A DNA stretch of 64,000 bases, taken from CAG-390 sp045543615 (GTDB taxonomy: Bacteria; Bacillota; Clostridia; Oscillospirales; CAG-272). The notes below the pieces were generated by a model. It was not told where the DNA came from. It did not search any database and saw only the letters and a list, made by a program, of their open reading frames with translations. The stretch is taken from positions 5,990 to 69,989 of the forward strand of contig JAZPXL010000053.1 of assembly GCA_045543615.1 (NCBI GenBank), read 5' to 3'. Below are positions 42,220 through 50,805 of this stretch, piece after piece; positions within the stretch are counted from its first letter, which is position 1, and every line of letters starts with the position of its first letter. A program made the translations under genes and the position numbers.

Positions 42220-42945
42220 TCAGCCTATCGGCTCAAAATCGGATGCTCCGTGTTTGCAGATCGGGCAAACGAAATCATCGGGGAGACTGTCTCCCTCGTG
42301 CACATATCCACAAATTCTGCAGACAAAGCCCTTTTTCTTTTTCTCTCGCTTTGGCTTGACCGATGCGTGATAATACGCATAGGTCATACCCTCCTCATCC
42401 GAAAGCACGCCACCATCCACAAGAGTGCAAATAAATAAAAGATGTGTGCCGACGCTGATCGTCTGCTCAACCTCAAGCGAGAGATATGCGTTGATGTTAT
42501 CCCTCGGAACGGGCAGACCATTTGCAGAAACTGCATAATCAAGACCGTCAAACTTGTCCGTGTCACGCCCACTCTTAAATCCAAATCTCTCGAAAATAGC
42601 AAATGGTGCGCTCTTTGAAATAACGCAAACATTCATTTTGCCCGTTTTCTCTACAAGAGTAGCTGTGTAATTGCTCTTGTTTATGGAAACGGCAACACGG
42701 TTGGGTGAGCTTGTAAGCTGCATTATGCTGTTACAGATCATACCACACGGACGCTCGCCGTCAGCTGCCGTGACAACATAAAGTCCGTAGCCTATATTGT
42801 AAAGTGCCGTTGCGTCTCCCGTGGGGAGTGGTGCGTCACCAAGAGACTCTATAACATCCCCCTCGGAAAAACACACGGGGCAAACTACTCTCTCGCCCTC
42901 AGCTATCTCAAATATCTCTCCGCAAATAGTGCATTTATATTTCAT
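42220..42945 (-). CDS. Three-domain rubredoxin-flavoprotein (Hrb-like)
   Basis: 241 residues from ATG 42945; the in-frame TTG 12 bases earlier overlaps the GGAGG site. Order: N-terminal rubredoxin-like zinc/iron ribbon (CTICG ... CPVC, about 5-27), flavin-reductase split-barrel domain binding FMN (45-190, LTSSPNRVAVSINK), and C-terminal rubredoxin (CRICGYVHEGD ... CPICKHGASDF, about 205-238). The reductase-rubredoxin core equals the high-molecular-weight rubredoxin of Moorella, which passes electrons from NADH to flavodiiron proteins for O2/NO removal. The extra N-terminal ribbon is uncommon. Confidence 0.9.
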   Translation of the reverse strand: MKYKCTICGEIFEIAEGERVVCPVCFSEGDVIESLGDAPLPTGDATALYNIGYGLYVVTAADGERPCGMICNSIMQLTSSPNRVAVSINKSNYTATLVEKTGKMNVCVISKSAPFAIFERFGFKSGRDTDKFDGLDYAVSANGLPVPRDNINAYLSLEVEQTISVGTHLLFICTLVDGGVLSDEEGMTYAYYHASVKPKREKKKKGFVCRICGYVHEGDSLPDDFVCPICKHGASDFEPIG

Positions 42946-43074
42946 TCCATCCTCCAAAACTCAAAGAAGTTTTATAAATTGAGTATACCACATTTTTGCC
43001 CATTTTGCAACCAAATATATAATTTTTTTCATCCTTATTTGCTTTTGTTTTTTATGCTTTATTTGATATATATC

Positions 43075-43103
43075 TTGATAAATATTATACTTTATGTTAT
43101 AAT
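43075..43103 (+). promoter_or_regulatory. Promoter of the MATE gene
   Basis: TTGATA, 17-base spacer, TATAAT. Confidence 0.7.
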
Positions 43104-43133
43104 TAAAAGAGTGACTAATTTGGAGGACTTGTC

Positions 43134-44552
43134 TTGAGAAAAAATAAATTTCTAAATACGATAATAGGAGACAGAGCGTTCTATCGGCGTGTAGTATCAA
43201 TTCTGCTTCCGATAGTTATACAAAACACAATGACAAACGCCGTCAGCCTTGTCGACAACGTGATGGTCGGAAGCATCGGCACACTCGAAATGTCGGCTGT
43301 TGCAGTTGTCAATCAGCTGCTCTTCGTCTTCAACCTCTGCATTTTCGGCGGTCTTTCGGGCGTGGGTATATTCACTGCCCAATACGCAGGCAGTGGCGAC
43401 TGCGAGGGCATCAAGCACACTTTGCGTGCAAAGCTCTATCTCGCACTCTTTATGCTTGCGGTGGGTCTGACTATCTTCATCACACTTCCCACTCCCCTCA
43501 TAAATCTCTATCTCGCAGAGGACACCTCGCCTGCCGACGCCGCCGCAACCTTGGCGTTTGGCAAGGACTACCTTGCCGTGATGCTCGCAGGTCTTCTCCC
43601 CTTTGCGATCTCGCAGGCGTACGGAAGCACGCTCCGTGAGACAGGCGAAACCAAATTGCCTATGCTTGCAGGGGCAGTTGCTATTCTTCTAAACCTTGTA
43701 CTCAACTACGTCTTCATCTTCGGTAACACGGGACTTACATTTTTGCCCTTCGGCCCTCTCGGTGTTGTCGGTGCCGCTGTCGCAACAGTTATCTCAAGAT
43801 ATGCAGAATGCGCACTACTTTTGGTTGTAGTCCACAAAAATAAGCACAAGTACCCATTTGTCACAGGTCTTTACCGTTCCCTCTCGGTTCCCGCCCCTCT
43901 CGTTTCGGGTATTGCAAGGCGTGGTCTACCCCTGCTTCTCAACGAGTTTCTCTGGTCAACGGGCGTGGCTATTCTTCTTCAGTGCTATTCGGTAAGAGGA
44001 CTTGATGCCGTTGCCGCCGCAAATATTGCATCCACAGTTGGAAATCTTTTCAATGTAGTCTTCCTCTCTATGGGAAGTGCCATCGCAATTATGATCGGCA
44101 ACCATCTTGGGGCAGGGCAGGTTGAGCAGGCCAAGCTTTCCGTCTGGAGACTTATCGCCCTCTCGCTTGCAACCTGTTTAATTACAGGTGGTGCGCTTGC
44201 GCTCGTCTCGCCATTCGTGCCAAAGCTATACAACACAACAGATGACGTGCGCTCGCTTGCTTCGTCAATGCTCCTCGCCGTTGCGCTTTTGATGCCGATT
44301 CACGCCCTTGCGCACGCCTGCTACTTCACTCTTCGCTCAGGTGGCAAAACACTTTTGACCTTCTCCTTTGACTGTGGTCTTAGCTGGGGACTTATAATTC
44401 CCTTTGCCTTTATCTCGGCAAATTTCACCACCCTCCCCATAATTCCACTTTATACAATAGTAAATTTCCTTGAAATTTCAAAATGCATACTCGGAGTTAT
44501 CTTAATCAAAAAGGGTGTATGGATCAACAGAATTATCCCCGGAGATAAATAA
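43134..44552 (+). CDS. MATE-family efflux transporter
   Basis: 472 residues starting at TTG 43134, which has GGAGG 7 bases before it; the next ATG would cut into the first membrane helix. Twelve membrane spans in two similar halves; MATE features LVDNVMVGSIGTLEMSA in helix 1-2 and the matching stretch ANIASTVGNLFNVVF in the second half. Na+- or H+-driven export of drugs or metabolites. Confidence 0.93.
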   Translation: MRKNKFLNTIIGDRAFYRRVVSILLPIVIQNTMTNAVSLVDNVMVGSIGTLEMSAVAVVNQLLFVFNLCIFGGLSGVGIFTAQYAGSGDCEGIKHTLRAKLYLALFMLAVGLTIFITLPTPLINLYLAEDTSPADAAATLAFGKDYLAVMLAGLLPFAISQAYGSTLRETGETKLPMLAGAVAILLNLVLNYVFIFGNTGLTFLPFGPLGVVGAAVATVISRYAECALLLVVVHKNKHKYPFVTGLYRSLSVPAPLVSGIARRGLPLLLNEFLWSTGVAILLQCYSVRGLDAVAAANIASTVGNLFNVVFLSMGSAIAIMIGNHLGAGQVEQAKLSVWRLIALSLATCLITGGALALVSPFVPKLYNTTDDVRSLASSMLLAVALLMPIHALAHACYFTLRSGGKTLLTFSFDCGLSWGLIIPFAFISANFTTLPIIPLYTIVNFLEISKCILGVILIKKGVWINRIIPGDK

Positions 44553-44557
44553 TTATC

Positions 44558-44586
44558 TTGAAATTCAAAAATTTCTGTGATATAAT
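44558..44586 (+). promoter_or_regulatory. Promoter of the isomerase pair
   Basis: TTGAAA, 17-base spacer, TATAAT (44581-44586). Confidence 0.75.
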
Positions 44587-44627
44587 AAAACCACAAGCGC
44601 AAAACACAAAATAATCGGAGGTATATT

Positions 44628-45482
44628 ATGGGTTATTTTCCTATTGGAGCAATCGTTAACTCCTTCAAGCTTGAAACACACGAGGCAATAAAGAGAGCTG
44701 CATCTCTCGGAGTCAAGGGACTTCAGATTTATTGCGTAAAGGGCGAGCACGCTCCCGAAAACTTCACTCCTGCCGCAAGACGTGAGCTTCTTTCTTTTGC
44801 AAAGGATCACGGACTTTGCTTCTCCGCTATCTGTGGCGATCTTGGTGGTGGCTTTGGCAACCCTGAGAAAAACCCTGAGAGAATTGAAAGATCAAAGCGC
44901 ATTCTCGATATGGCAAAGGATCTTGAAACAGATATCGTAACAACGCATATTGGCGTTATCCCTGAGGACAAGAACCACGACAGATATAAGATTATGCAAG
45001 AGGCGTGCTACGAGCTTGCCTCCTATGCAGACAGCATCGGCGCAAGATTTGCCGTTGAGACAGGCCCTGAGCGTTCCATCGTGCTCAAGGAATTTCTCGA
45101 TTCCCTCGGCTCTTGTGGAGTCAGCGTCAACCTTGACCCTGCAAATCTCGTTATGGTTACAGGTGATGATCCTGTCGGTGCAGTTTACAACCTCCGTGAT
45201 TACATAGTTCATACACACGCAAAGGACGGTCGCAGACTTATCCCTCTCGGCCCTGACTATGTTTACGGCATCAAGCCCGTTCCCGAGGAGTACCGTGGTC
45301 AGAAGCTCTATGAAGAGCTGCCTCTCGGCACCGGTGACGTTGACTTCCCCGCATACCTCGCAGCTCTCAAGGACATCGGCTACCACGGCTTCCTTACAAT
45401 CGAGCGTGAGTGTGGAGATGATCCTGCGCACGATATCGGAATCGCAGTTGCTCATCTGCAGAGCTGTATGCAGGGACTTTAA
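44628..45482 (+). CDS. Sugar phosphate isomerase/epimerase, TIM barrel (1)
   Basis: 284 residues. Xylose-isomerase-like AP-endonuclease-2 fold: metal ligands in VTTHIGV (His), AVETGPE (Glu), VNLDPAN (Asp), HTHAKDG (His) and TIERECG (Glu). Such enzymes isomerise or epimerise ketoses or cyclitols (e.g. inosose). CGGAGG before the ATG. Five bases separate it from a second related gene. Confidence 0.9.
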   Translation: MGYFPIGAIVNSFKLETHEAIKRAASLGVKGLQIYCVKGEHAPENFTPAARRELLSFAKDHGLCFSAICGDLGGGFGNPEKNPERIERSKRILDMAKDLETDIVTTHIGVIPEDKNHDRYKIMQEACYELASYADSIGARFAVETGPERSIVLKEFLDSLGSCGVSVNLDPANLVMVTGDDPVGAVYNLRDYIVHTHAKDGRRLIPLGPDYVYGIKPVPEEYRGQKLYEELPLGTGDVDFPAYLAALKDIGYHGFLTIERECGDDPAHDIGIAVAHLQSCMQGL

Positions 45483-45487
45483 GCAAA

Positions 45488-46351
45488 ATGAGACTGTCTG
45501 TCAGCTCATATTCATTTATGCAAGCGATACGCTCGGGTGCGCTCAGCCAGCTTGACACAATAGGGGCGGCGCACTCTCTGGGTCTTGACGCCATCGAGTT
45601 TATCGACCTCTGCCCCACTTACAATAAAACGCCAACCTATGCAGAGCAGGCAGAGTACGCCCTGCGTCTGCGAGAGGAGGCGGAGCGACTCGGAATGACG
45701 ATCAACGCCTACACCATCGGTGCGAATATGTTTTGCACAGGTGATGACGCTCTGCGTGAGATCGAGAGACTTTGCCGACAGCTCGATATTGCCAAAACGC
45801 TTGGCGCATCGGTTATGAGGCACGATGTTATATGGAATTATAGCAGAGGCCTGGGTCGCTCATTTGATATGATGCTTCCCATTATTGCAGAAAACGTGCG
45901 CAAGGTGGCAGATTACGGCAAGAGCATCGGTGTTCGCACCTGCTCGGAAAACCACGGAATTATTGCTCAGGACAGCTTGCGTATCGAAAAGCTATTCTCT
46001 ACCGTAGCGCACGAAAACTACGGCTTGCTTGTTGACATCGGCAACTTTGAGTGTGTTGATGAAGATCCGGTCACAGCTGTTTCGAGGGTTGCGCCCTACG
46101 CCATCCACGTTCACGCAAAGGATTTTATTTGTCATTCCTTCGAGGAAAACTATCCACACGGATACCTCACAAGAGGATGTCGCAGACTTGTCGGATGCGC
46201 CATCGGTGAGGGAGACGTGCCTGTTCGCCGTTGTATCTCGATCCTAAAGAGAGCCGGATATGACGGTTTTGTTTCCATCGAATACGAAGGCCCAGGCGAC
46301 TGTATTGACGGCATACGCAGGGGATTTGAAAATCTTCGCACTTATATTTAA
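45488..46351 (+). CDS. Sugar phosphate isomerase/epimerase, TIM barrel (2)
   Basis: 287 residues, same fold as the preceding gene but clearly diverged: MRHDVIW, CSENHG, LVDIGNFE, HVHAKDF and VSIEYEG carry the metal ligands. Ribosome site weak (AGGGACT), so probably coupled to the first gene. The pair suggests consecutive steps or a heteromeric use in a cyclitol/sugar pathway, with the Gfo/Idh genes at 39137 and 49316 as possible partners (inference). Confidence 0.88.
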   Translation: MRLSVSSYSFMQAIRSGALSQLDTIGAAHSLGLDAIEFIDLCPTYNKTPTYAEQAEYALRLREEAERLGMTINAYTIGANMFCTGDDALREIERLCRQLDIAKTLGASVMRHDVIWNYSRGLGRSFDMMLPIIAENVRKVADYGKSIGVRTCSENHGIIAQDSLRIEKLFSTVAHENYGLLVDIGNFECVDEDPVTAVSRVAPYAIHVHAKDFICHSFEENYPHGYLTRGCRRLVGCAIGEGDVPVRRCISILKRAGYDGFVSIEYEGPGDCIDGIRRGFENLRTYI

Positions 46352-46357
46352 ACAAAC

Positions 46358-46390
46358 AAAGGACAGAGAATTTCTTCTCTGTCCTTTTTT
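46358..46390. terminator. Bidirectional terminator
   Basis: AAAGGACAGAGA / TCTCTGTCCTTT, then TTTCTG. Confidence 0.9.
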
Positions 46391-46393
46391 CTG

Positions 46394-48235
46394 TCAGCTT
46401 TCGCTGTAAATAAAGCTCCAGACTCGCCACTCGTTTTCATAGAACACCAAGAGCACCATCATACTGCCCTCAAGCGTGTCGCTGACCGTCACGCCACCCT
46501 CGGTACGTGTTCTTGTAAGCTTGAAGCTTACACGACAGCTCTGCGACTTATCTGAATAGATAACATATTTGTCACTCTCTGCAGAGTCAAGCGTAAACGA
46601 ATCGTATTTGGGCATCTTGTTTACATCACGGTATGACTCCATAACTCCGACATAACCCGATGTTCCCTCTACCATAGCCGCCTTAAGCGCAGCGTAATTT
46701 GCCTCGAAATTCTCTTTGTTTGACGGATCAAGCCAAGCACCACCGTCGCAGATGTATTCAAGATACTTCCGTGTAAAGTCGACAGCCTGCGCAGCCCTCG
46801 CTTCGTCAAATTTGTCACCTACGGCAAAGTCAAAGTCGCACCTGACACTGTATGCATTTACCGACATACCTGCCATTTCGATGCTCTCACCATTCATCTT
46901 AGCCTCGATATTGGGAAGCGCAAGATATCCGTTTATGACGTACTTGTCAAACTGAGGAACGGCACCGTCCACAACTCCAAGCTCTGAAACCTCATATTTT
47001 CCAAGCGCAGTAAAGCCCAAAGCAAGCTCCTCGGCACTCGCACCACCCGTCACCTTTCTGTCGGGTGAAATAAGCGTACCGTTTATATAAAGCTCAGCAC
47101 CACTCGGAAGAATAACCGTTACCGTGTATTTGCAATCCTCAGGAGTTTCAAAGACATACTCGCCATCGCTCGCGCTCTTGATAGCAACTGCCTTTCCACT
47201 CACCTCGCCATAGACCTCAACATCGCCAAACAGTCCGTCAATAGTCCATACGCTAAGACGAGGAAGCGTGCCGGTTCCACCGTCATCAAGCTCTCCAAGC
47301 TCGCCGTCTATCTCTTCTCTGGATGCAACAGATTCGTCAAGGCGCACTCCACCAACATAAACATCAATACCGACGGGGGCTGTCAGCTTCAGCGTGTGCG
47401 TTGCACTCTTCGGATAACGGAAATAATATTCTCCATCTCCACCGGCAAGCTCAAGAGAAGCTCCGTCAAGCGTTGCCGAAAGACGTGGCGAAAAATAAAT
47501 ATCGTCAAATGTGTATTTAGTGCATTTTGCAAGCCCCTCTGTGCCTGCCTCAAATACGCTGATGGCAGGATATGCCACAGCTTCCGTCTCTCTGTCCCGT
47601 ATCTCCACGCCGTTTACACAGAGCACAGCCCCCTCGGGTACTGTGACATTAAGTGTCGGAAAATCGACTGTCGTGAAATATTCACGATAGAAGACCATCG
47701 AATCTATTTCCCAATCCGAGAGTCCAAATGCTCCACCCGACACGTCACGAAGTGTCATTGTTGCAAACGGCACTCCATCGGAAAAGAGTGTATAGGTTGG
47801 GGACGTGGTAAAGGGCAGCTTTATGTAGCTGACCTTGCCGACAGATAGGGCCGGCGAGAGAATATCGTACGCAAGCGCACTTCCGTCCTCGTATTCGGGA
47901 TATGTGTCAGGCAGATGGCGTCGCAACATCTGTTGCCAATCTGCTCTGTCACTTGAAAGCACAAGTCCGTCCATAAAATACTCTGCCCTGTGCGTCTCCC
48001 ACATCTCAGCATATCTCCAAGCAACTGCAACAAATGCGCCGATTACAAGCAAAAAAATTGCCACATATATAAGCATTCCACGCAAAAAACGCTGTTTTTT
48101 CGGCTTTCTACGTCTGTCTTTTGTTGATATTCCACCGTCAAGTCCTGCAGATACCTTGCTTTGTGTGGTTGGTGCTTCACCGTTTTCCTGCACCACCTGT
48201 GTCACCACTTCAACATTTTGGTTGTTGTCAGCCAT
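46394..48235 (-). CDS. TcaA-like single-span membrane protein
   Basis: 613 residues from ATG 48235, overlapping the upstream stop as TAATG with GGGAGG upstream. N-terminal cytosolic basic stretch (RRRKPKKQR), one membrane span (about 53-75), then an outside part of repeated beta domains each ending in a VTVPEGAVLCVNG / LTAPVGIDVYVGG / VILPSGAELYINGT element (at roughly 175, 290, 375). A C-terminal domain has an NTF2-like feel (KYLEYICDG ... WRVWSFI). The xxPxGaxlyvNG repeats are those of TcaA/YvbJ-type proteins, linked to cell-envelope and glycopeptide responses. Translationally coupled to the phosphodiester glycosidase. Confidence 0.75.
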   Translation of the reverse strand: MADNNQNVEVVTQVVQENGEAPTTQSKVSAGLDGGISTKDRRRKPKKQRFLRGMLIYVAIFLLVIGAFVAVAWRYAEMWETHRAEYFMDGLVLSSDRADWQQMLRRHLPDTYPEYEDGSALAYDILSPALSVGKVSYIKLPFTTSPTYTLFSDGVPFATMTLRDVSGGAFGLSDWEIDSMVFYREYFTTVDFPTLNVTVPEGAVLCVNGVEIRDRETEAVAYPAISVFEAGTEGLAKCTKYTFDDIYFSPRLSATLDGASLELAGGDGEYYFRYPKSATHTLKLTAPVGIDVYVGGVRLDESVASREEIDGELGELDDGGTGTLPRLSVWTIDGLFGDVEVYGEVSGKAVAIKSASDGEYVFETPEDCKYTVTVILPSGAELYINGTLISPDRKVTGGASAEELALGFTALGKYEVSELGVVDGAVPQFDKYVINGYLALPNIEAKMNGESIEMAGMSVNAYSVRCDFDFAVGDKFDEARAAQAVDFTRKYLEYICDGGAWLDPSNKENFEANYAALKAAMVEGTSGYVGVMESYRDVNKMPKYDSFTLDSAESDKYVIYSDKSQSCRVSFKLTRTRTEGGVTVSDTLEGSMMVLLVFYENEWRVWSFIYSES

Positions 48236-49128
48236 TATTGCGTTGCACCTCCCATCACTACAAAAGAGTACGGCGCAACTCTGCGCTCGCCACAAACGTG
48301 CACGTCAGCCACTCTGACAGTTCCGTCCACCTTTAAGGATGCTGCGTTTACAGCACCAAGACTATACATAAGTGCGGCAAGCTCATCGTGCGTTGCTCCA
48401 TTTGGATAAAAGGCGTCTGCATCTGCATACACAAGTATGAGAGAACCGTCAGCCCTCTGCCCTATTGCCGCCCTCGATGCGTATCCTCCGCCAAGGGATA
48501 CGGCAGGTGTTCCGCCCGAAACAAGCACTCTGTCAGCTGCAATACCCCATACATAGCCTGAATTTGCCGCCTCGTATGCGTTCATCGCACCGACTGTGAG
48601 CACTCCATCACCGTCCATAGCCACCATACAATAAATAGCTTCGTCTTCGCCACGGTATTTAAGATAATCTCCAAATATTATAGCATCGACATCGCCCGAA
48701 AGACCGACCGATACCGAATTTTGCGAAAGTCCCGTGTTGTCCTTTATAAGTGAAAGTCTGCTTGGGGCAATATCCGTTACGATGATAAAGCTTGACTCCT
48801 TGCCCTCTGCGTAGCTGATAGTGCCACCACTGACAAAAGCACCCTCGTCCATCTCAATTGGGTACTCCACAGGCTTTGGAGGCATATAGAAGAGCGACTC
48901 TTCAAGCTGTTCTGCAGTAAAGAAAAGACCTGCGATCGAAGACCGTTTTTCTGCAAAGGTTGCGCAAAGTCTCTTTGACTCCGAGCTTGCAGGGCCTTTG
49001 GCGATAACAAAGGCAGTGGCAAGAAGAGCAACAAGCAAAAGAACCGCACTCACGATGGGTACGGATATTATCTTAATTGCTGTTATCCACGGGGAGTGGG
49101 GTGCTTTGCTTCTTTTAAGGGCTGCCAT
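48235..49128 (-). CDS. Membrane-anchored phosphodiester glycosidase (NAGPA) family protein
   Basis: 297 residues. One N-terminal membrane span (about 18-45), then the exopolysaccharide-biosynthesis/NAGPA domain: RLSLIKDNTG, ...SGGTPAVSLGGGYASRAAIGQRADG, and the end GATHDELAALMYSLGAVNAASLKVDG. Family members cleave sugar-phosphate diesters such as GlcNAc-1-P uncovering or teichoic-acid-type links. AAGGAA before the ATG. The GGG-Y-RAAIGQ nucleotide-free active-site stretch is intact. Partner of the TcaA-like gene by a one-base overlap. Confidence 0.85.
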   Translation of the reverse strand: MAALKRSKAPHSPWITAIKIISVPIVSAVLLLVALLATAFVIAKGPASSESKRLCATFAEKRSSIAGLFFTAEQLEESLFYMPPKPVEYPIEMDEGAFVSGGTISYAEGKESSFIIVTDIAPSRLSLIKDNTGLSQNSVSVGLSGDVDAIIFGDYLKYRGEDEAIYCMVAMDGDGVLTVGAMNAYEAANSGYVWGIAADRVLVSGGTPAVSLGGGYASRAAIGQRADGSLILVYADADAFYPNGATHDELAALMYSLGAVNAASLKVDGTVRVADVHVCGERRVAPYSFVVMGGATQ

Positions 49129-49261
49129 TTCGGGTATTCCTTCCGTTTTGCGTCTTTTTTCTTATATTATTATTTTACAACAAGCACCGACAAAAGTCAA
49201 TAGAATTAGTGAAAGCTTGACAAATTGTCTTTCTTTTCCTCTCTATTTGAAGAGTAAAAAA

Positions 49262-49290
49262 GAAGTGGCAGTTCATTATGAACTGCCACT
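49262..49290 (-). terminator. Terminator of the 49316 gene
   Basis: AAGTGGCAGTTCAT / ATGAACTGCCACTT, followed on the - strand by CTTTTTTA. Confidence 0.85.
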
Positions 49291-49315
49291 TGTATTATTT
49301 TGGAATTACTTTCTA

Positions 49316-50614
49316 TCAGTTGATCTTGATATCAGCAAAGCTCATATCAATATCCTTCTTGGACCAGCCAAGACCGAGATAGTCATTTGCTTCCCAAGCT
49401 GCACGAGCCTTTTCGTAAGCCTCAGGAAGAGGAGTCCAGGTAGAAAGTGTACGAGGAGGCTTTGTTGCAGGATCTTCGCCTTCCTTGAGGAAAGGAGTCC
49501 AGTTGTCGTTCTCGTACTTCTTACGGTCTTCCTCGTCATCCCACTTAGGCATATCGTAAGGAACGCCGCCTTCGCAAGCAGACTTCCAAGCAAGAATACC
49601 GATTGCGGACATAGCGCAAGCACGGTAAACGTTGAGGTAGGGCTGCTCGTTCTTCTGAATTGCCTGACCGAAGTGGTAGAGTACCCAGAAGTCTCCACCG
49701 CCGTGTCCTGCGTGGCTTGCAAGATCGCCGTGCTCGGACCAGTCAGCTGTGTAGGAACGGTATGCAGGCTGTCCCTGACGGTTAAGCTCGGAGTGGAACA
49801 CTACGATATTACCGCTGGAACGCTCAGTCTCGATAGCACCCTTTGTGCAAGAGAGACGTGTGATGTTGGACTGAATTCTGAATGCACCCTGGAGTGTACG
49901 AACAACTGCACCGTTGTCCATCTGGCAGATGATAACTCCACCGGAGTCCTGCTGACGAATCTCGTACTCACGGAAGCTGTGATCCTTGGGCTTGGGAACA
50001 AAGCCGTTTACTCTTACGGGCATTGTGTTTGTGATGTGCATAATGGGAGCTATTGCGTGTGTGCAATAGTATGTGGAGGGAATCTGGTTTCTCCAGTGAT
50101 ACTCACCGGGAGCTATGTTATATGTTGTGGAGTTGCCCATAGGATGACAATATTCGTTCTCACCGTAGAGAAGCTCACCAAGCTCACCCGTCTCATAGAC
50201 TCTCTTCATCTCGAGTCTCTGCTTTGAGTAGGGGTAATTCTCGGCAATCATATAAATCTTGCCTGTTTCCTCAACTGCACGACAAAGTGCAACACCCTCA
50301 GCAAGTGTGTTGATTGCAGCACACTCAGAAAGAACGTGCTTACCTGCACGAAGAGCCTTGATAGCAAATTCTGCGTGCTCGTTGAAGTAGTTTGCAAGAA
50401 CGACAGCATCAATATCGCTCTTGAGCATTTCATCGTAATCGGTGAAAAGCATAATTCCCTCGTCTGTGTCGTAACGCTTCTTGCAGAAAGCGAGCTTCTC
50501 GGGACGACGGTCACAAATTGCCGCCAGTTTCAAACCTGTGCAAGCCTCGGGACGCATAAAGGTCTTACCTCTACCGGTTCCGACTACACCAATTCTGATT
50601 ACTTTTTCTTCCAT
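49316..50614 (-). CDS. Gfo/Idh/MocA-family oxidoreductase, second copy
   Basis: 432 residues, longer than the 39137 protein. NAD(P) site GVVGTGRGK at 9-17, then AICDRRPEK. The usual EKP motif is replaced by SECAA (HVLSECAAI), so the conserved Lys of the active site is absent at that place. C-terminal part contains HWRNQIPSTYYCTHAIAPI and a Trp/Asp-rich end typical of large glycosyl-hydrolase-109-like or uncharacterised members. AGGAATT before the ATG. Monocistronic. Confidence 0.85.
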   Translation of the reverse strand: MEEKVIRIGVVGTGRGKTFMRPEACTGLKLAAICDRRPEKLAFCKKRYDTDEGIMLFTDYDEMLKSDIDAVVLANYFNEHAEFAIKALRAGKHVLSECAAINTLAEGVALCRAVEETGKIYMIAENYPYSKQRLEMKRVYETGELGELLYGENEYCHPMGNSTTYNIAPGEYHWRNQIPSTYYCTHAIAPIMHITNTMPVRVNGFVPKPKDHSFREYEIRQQDSGGVIICQMDNGAVVRTLQGAFRIQSNITRLSCTKGAIETERSSGNIVVFHSELNRQGQPAYRSYTADWSEHGDLASHAGHGGGDFWVLYHFGQAIQKNEQPYLNVYRACAMSAIGILAWKSACEGGVPYDMPKWDDEEDRKKYENDNWTPFLKEGEDPATKPPRTLSTWTPLPEAYEKARAAWEANDYLGLGWSKKDIDMSFADIKIN

Positions 50615-50777
50615 AATGAATTCCTTTCGTAAACAAATGTAGATAGTGGTCTTTTCTACCCACCATAATATTACTATGTTTTTCCCCGTTTGTCAAGTTT
50701 TTTTTGATATTTATGTGAACTTTTTTTGATTGTTTGTTAACAAAACTCTCTTATTTCCTCTAAGCGAAAACAAAAGA

Positions 50778-50801
50778 AACGGACTGCGTAGCAGTCCGTT
50801 T
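50778..50801 (-). terminator. Terminator of the FolT-like gene
   Basis: AAACGGACTGC-TAC-GCAGTCCGTTT on the - strand, followed by CTTTTG. Confidence 0.75.
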
Positions 50802-50805
50802 TCCC

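Noticed and set aside
42961..43200. Short - strand open frame upstream of the rubredoxin gene
   Set aside because: Overlaps the MATE promoter and start; no ribosome site.
48998..50227. Open frame of 409 codons on + opposite the Gfo/Idh gene
   Set aside because: No ribosome site, odd composition, and the opposite strand has a motif-proven enzyme.
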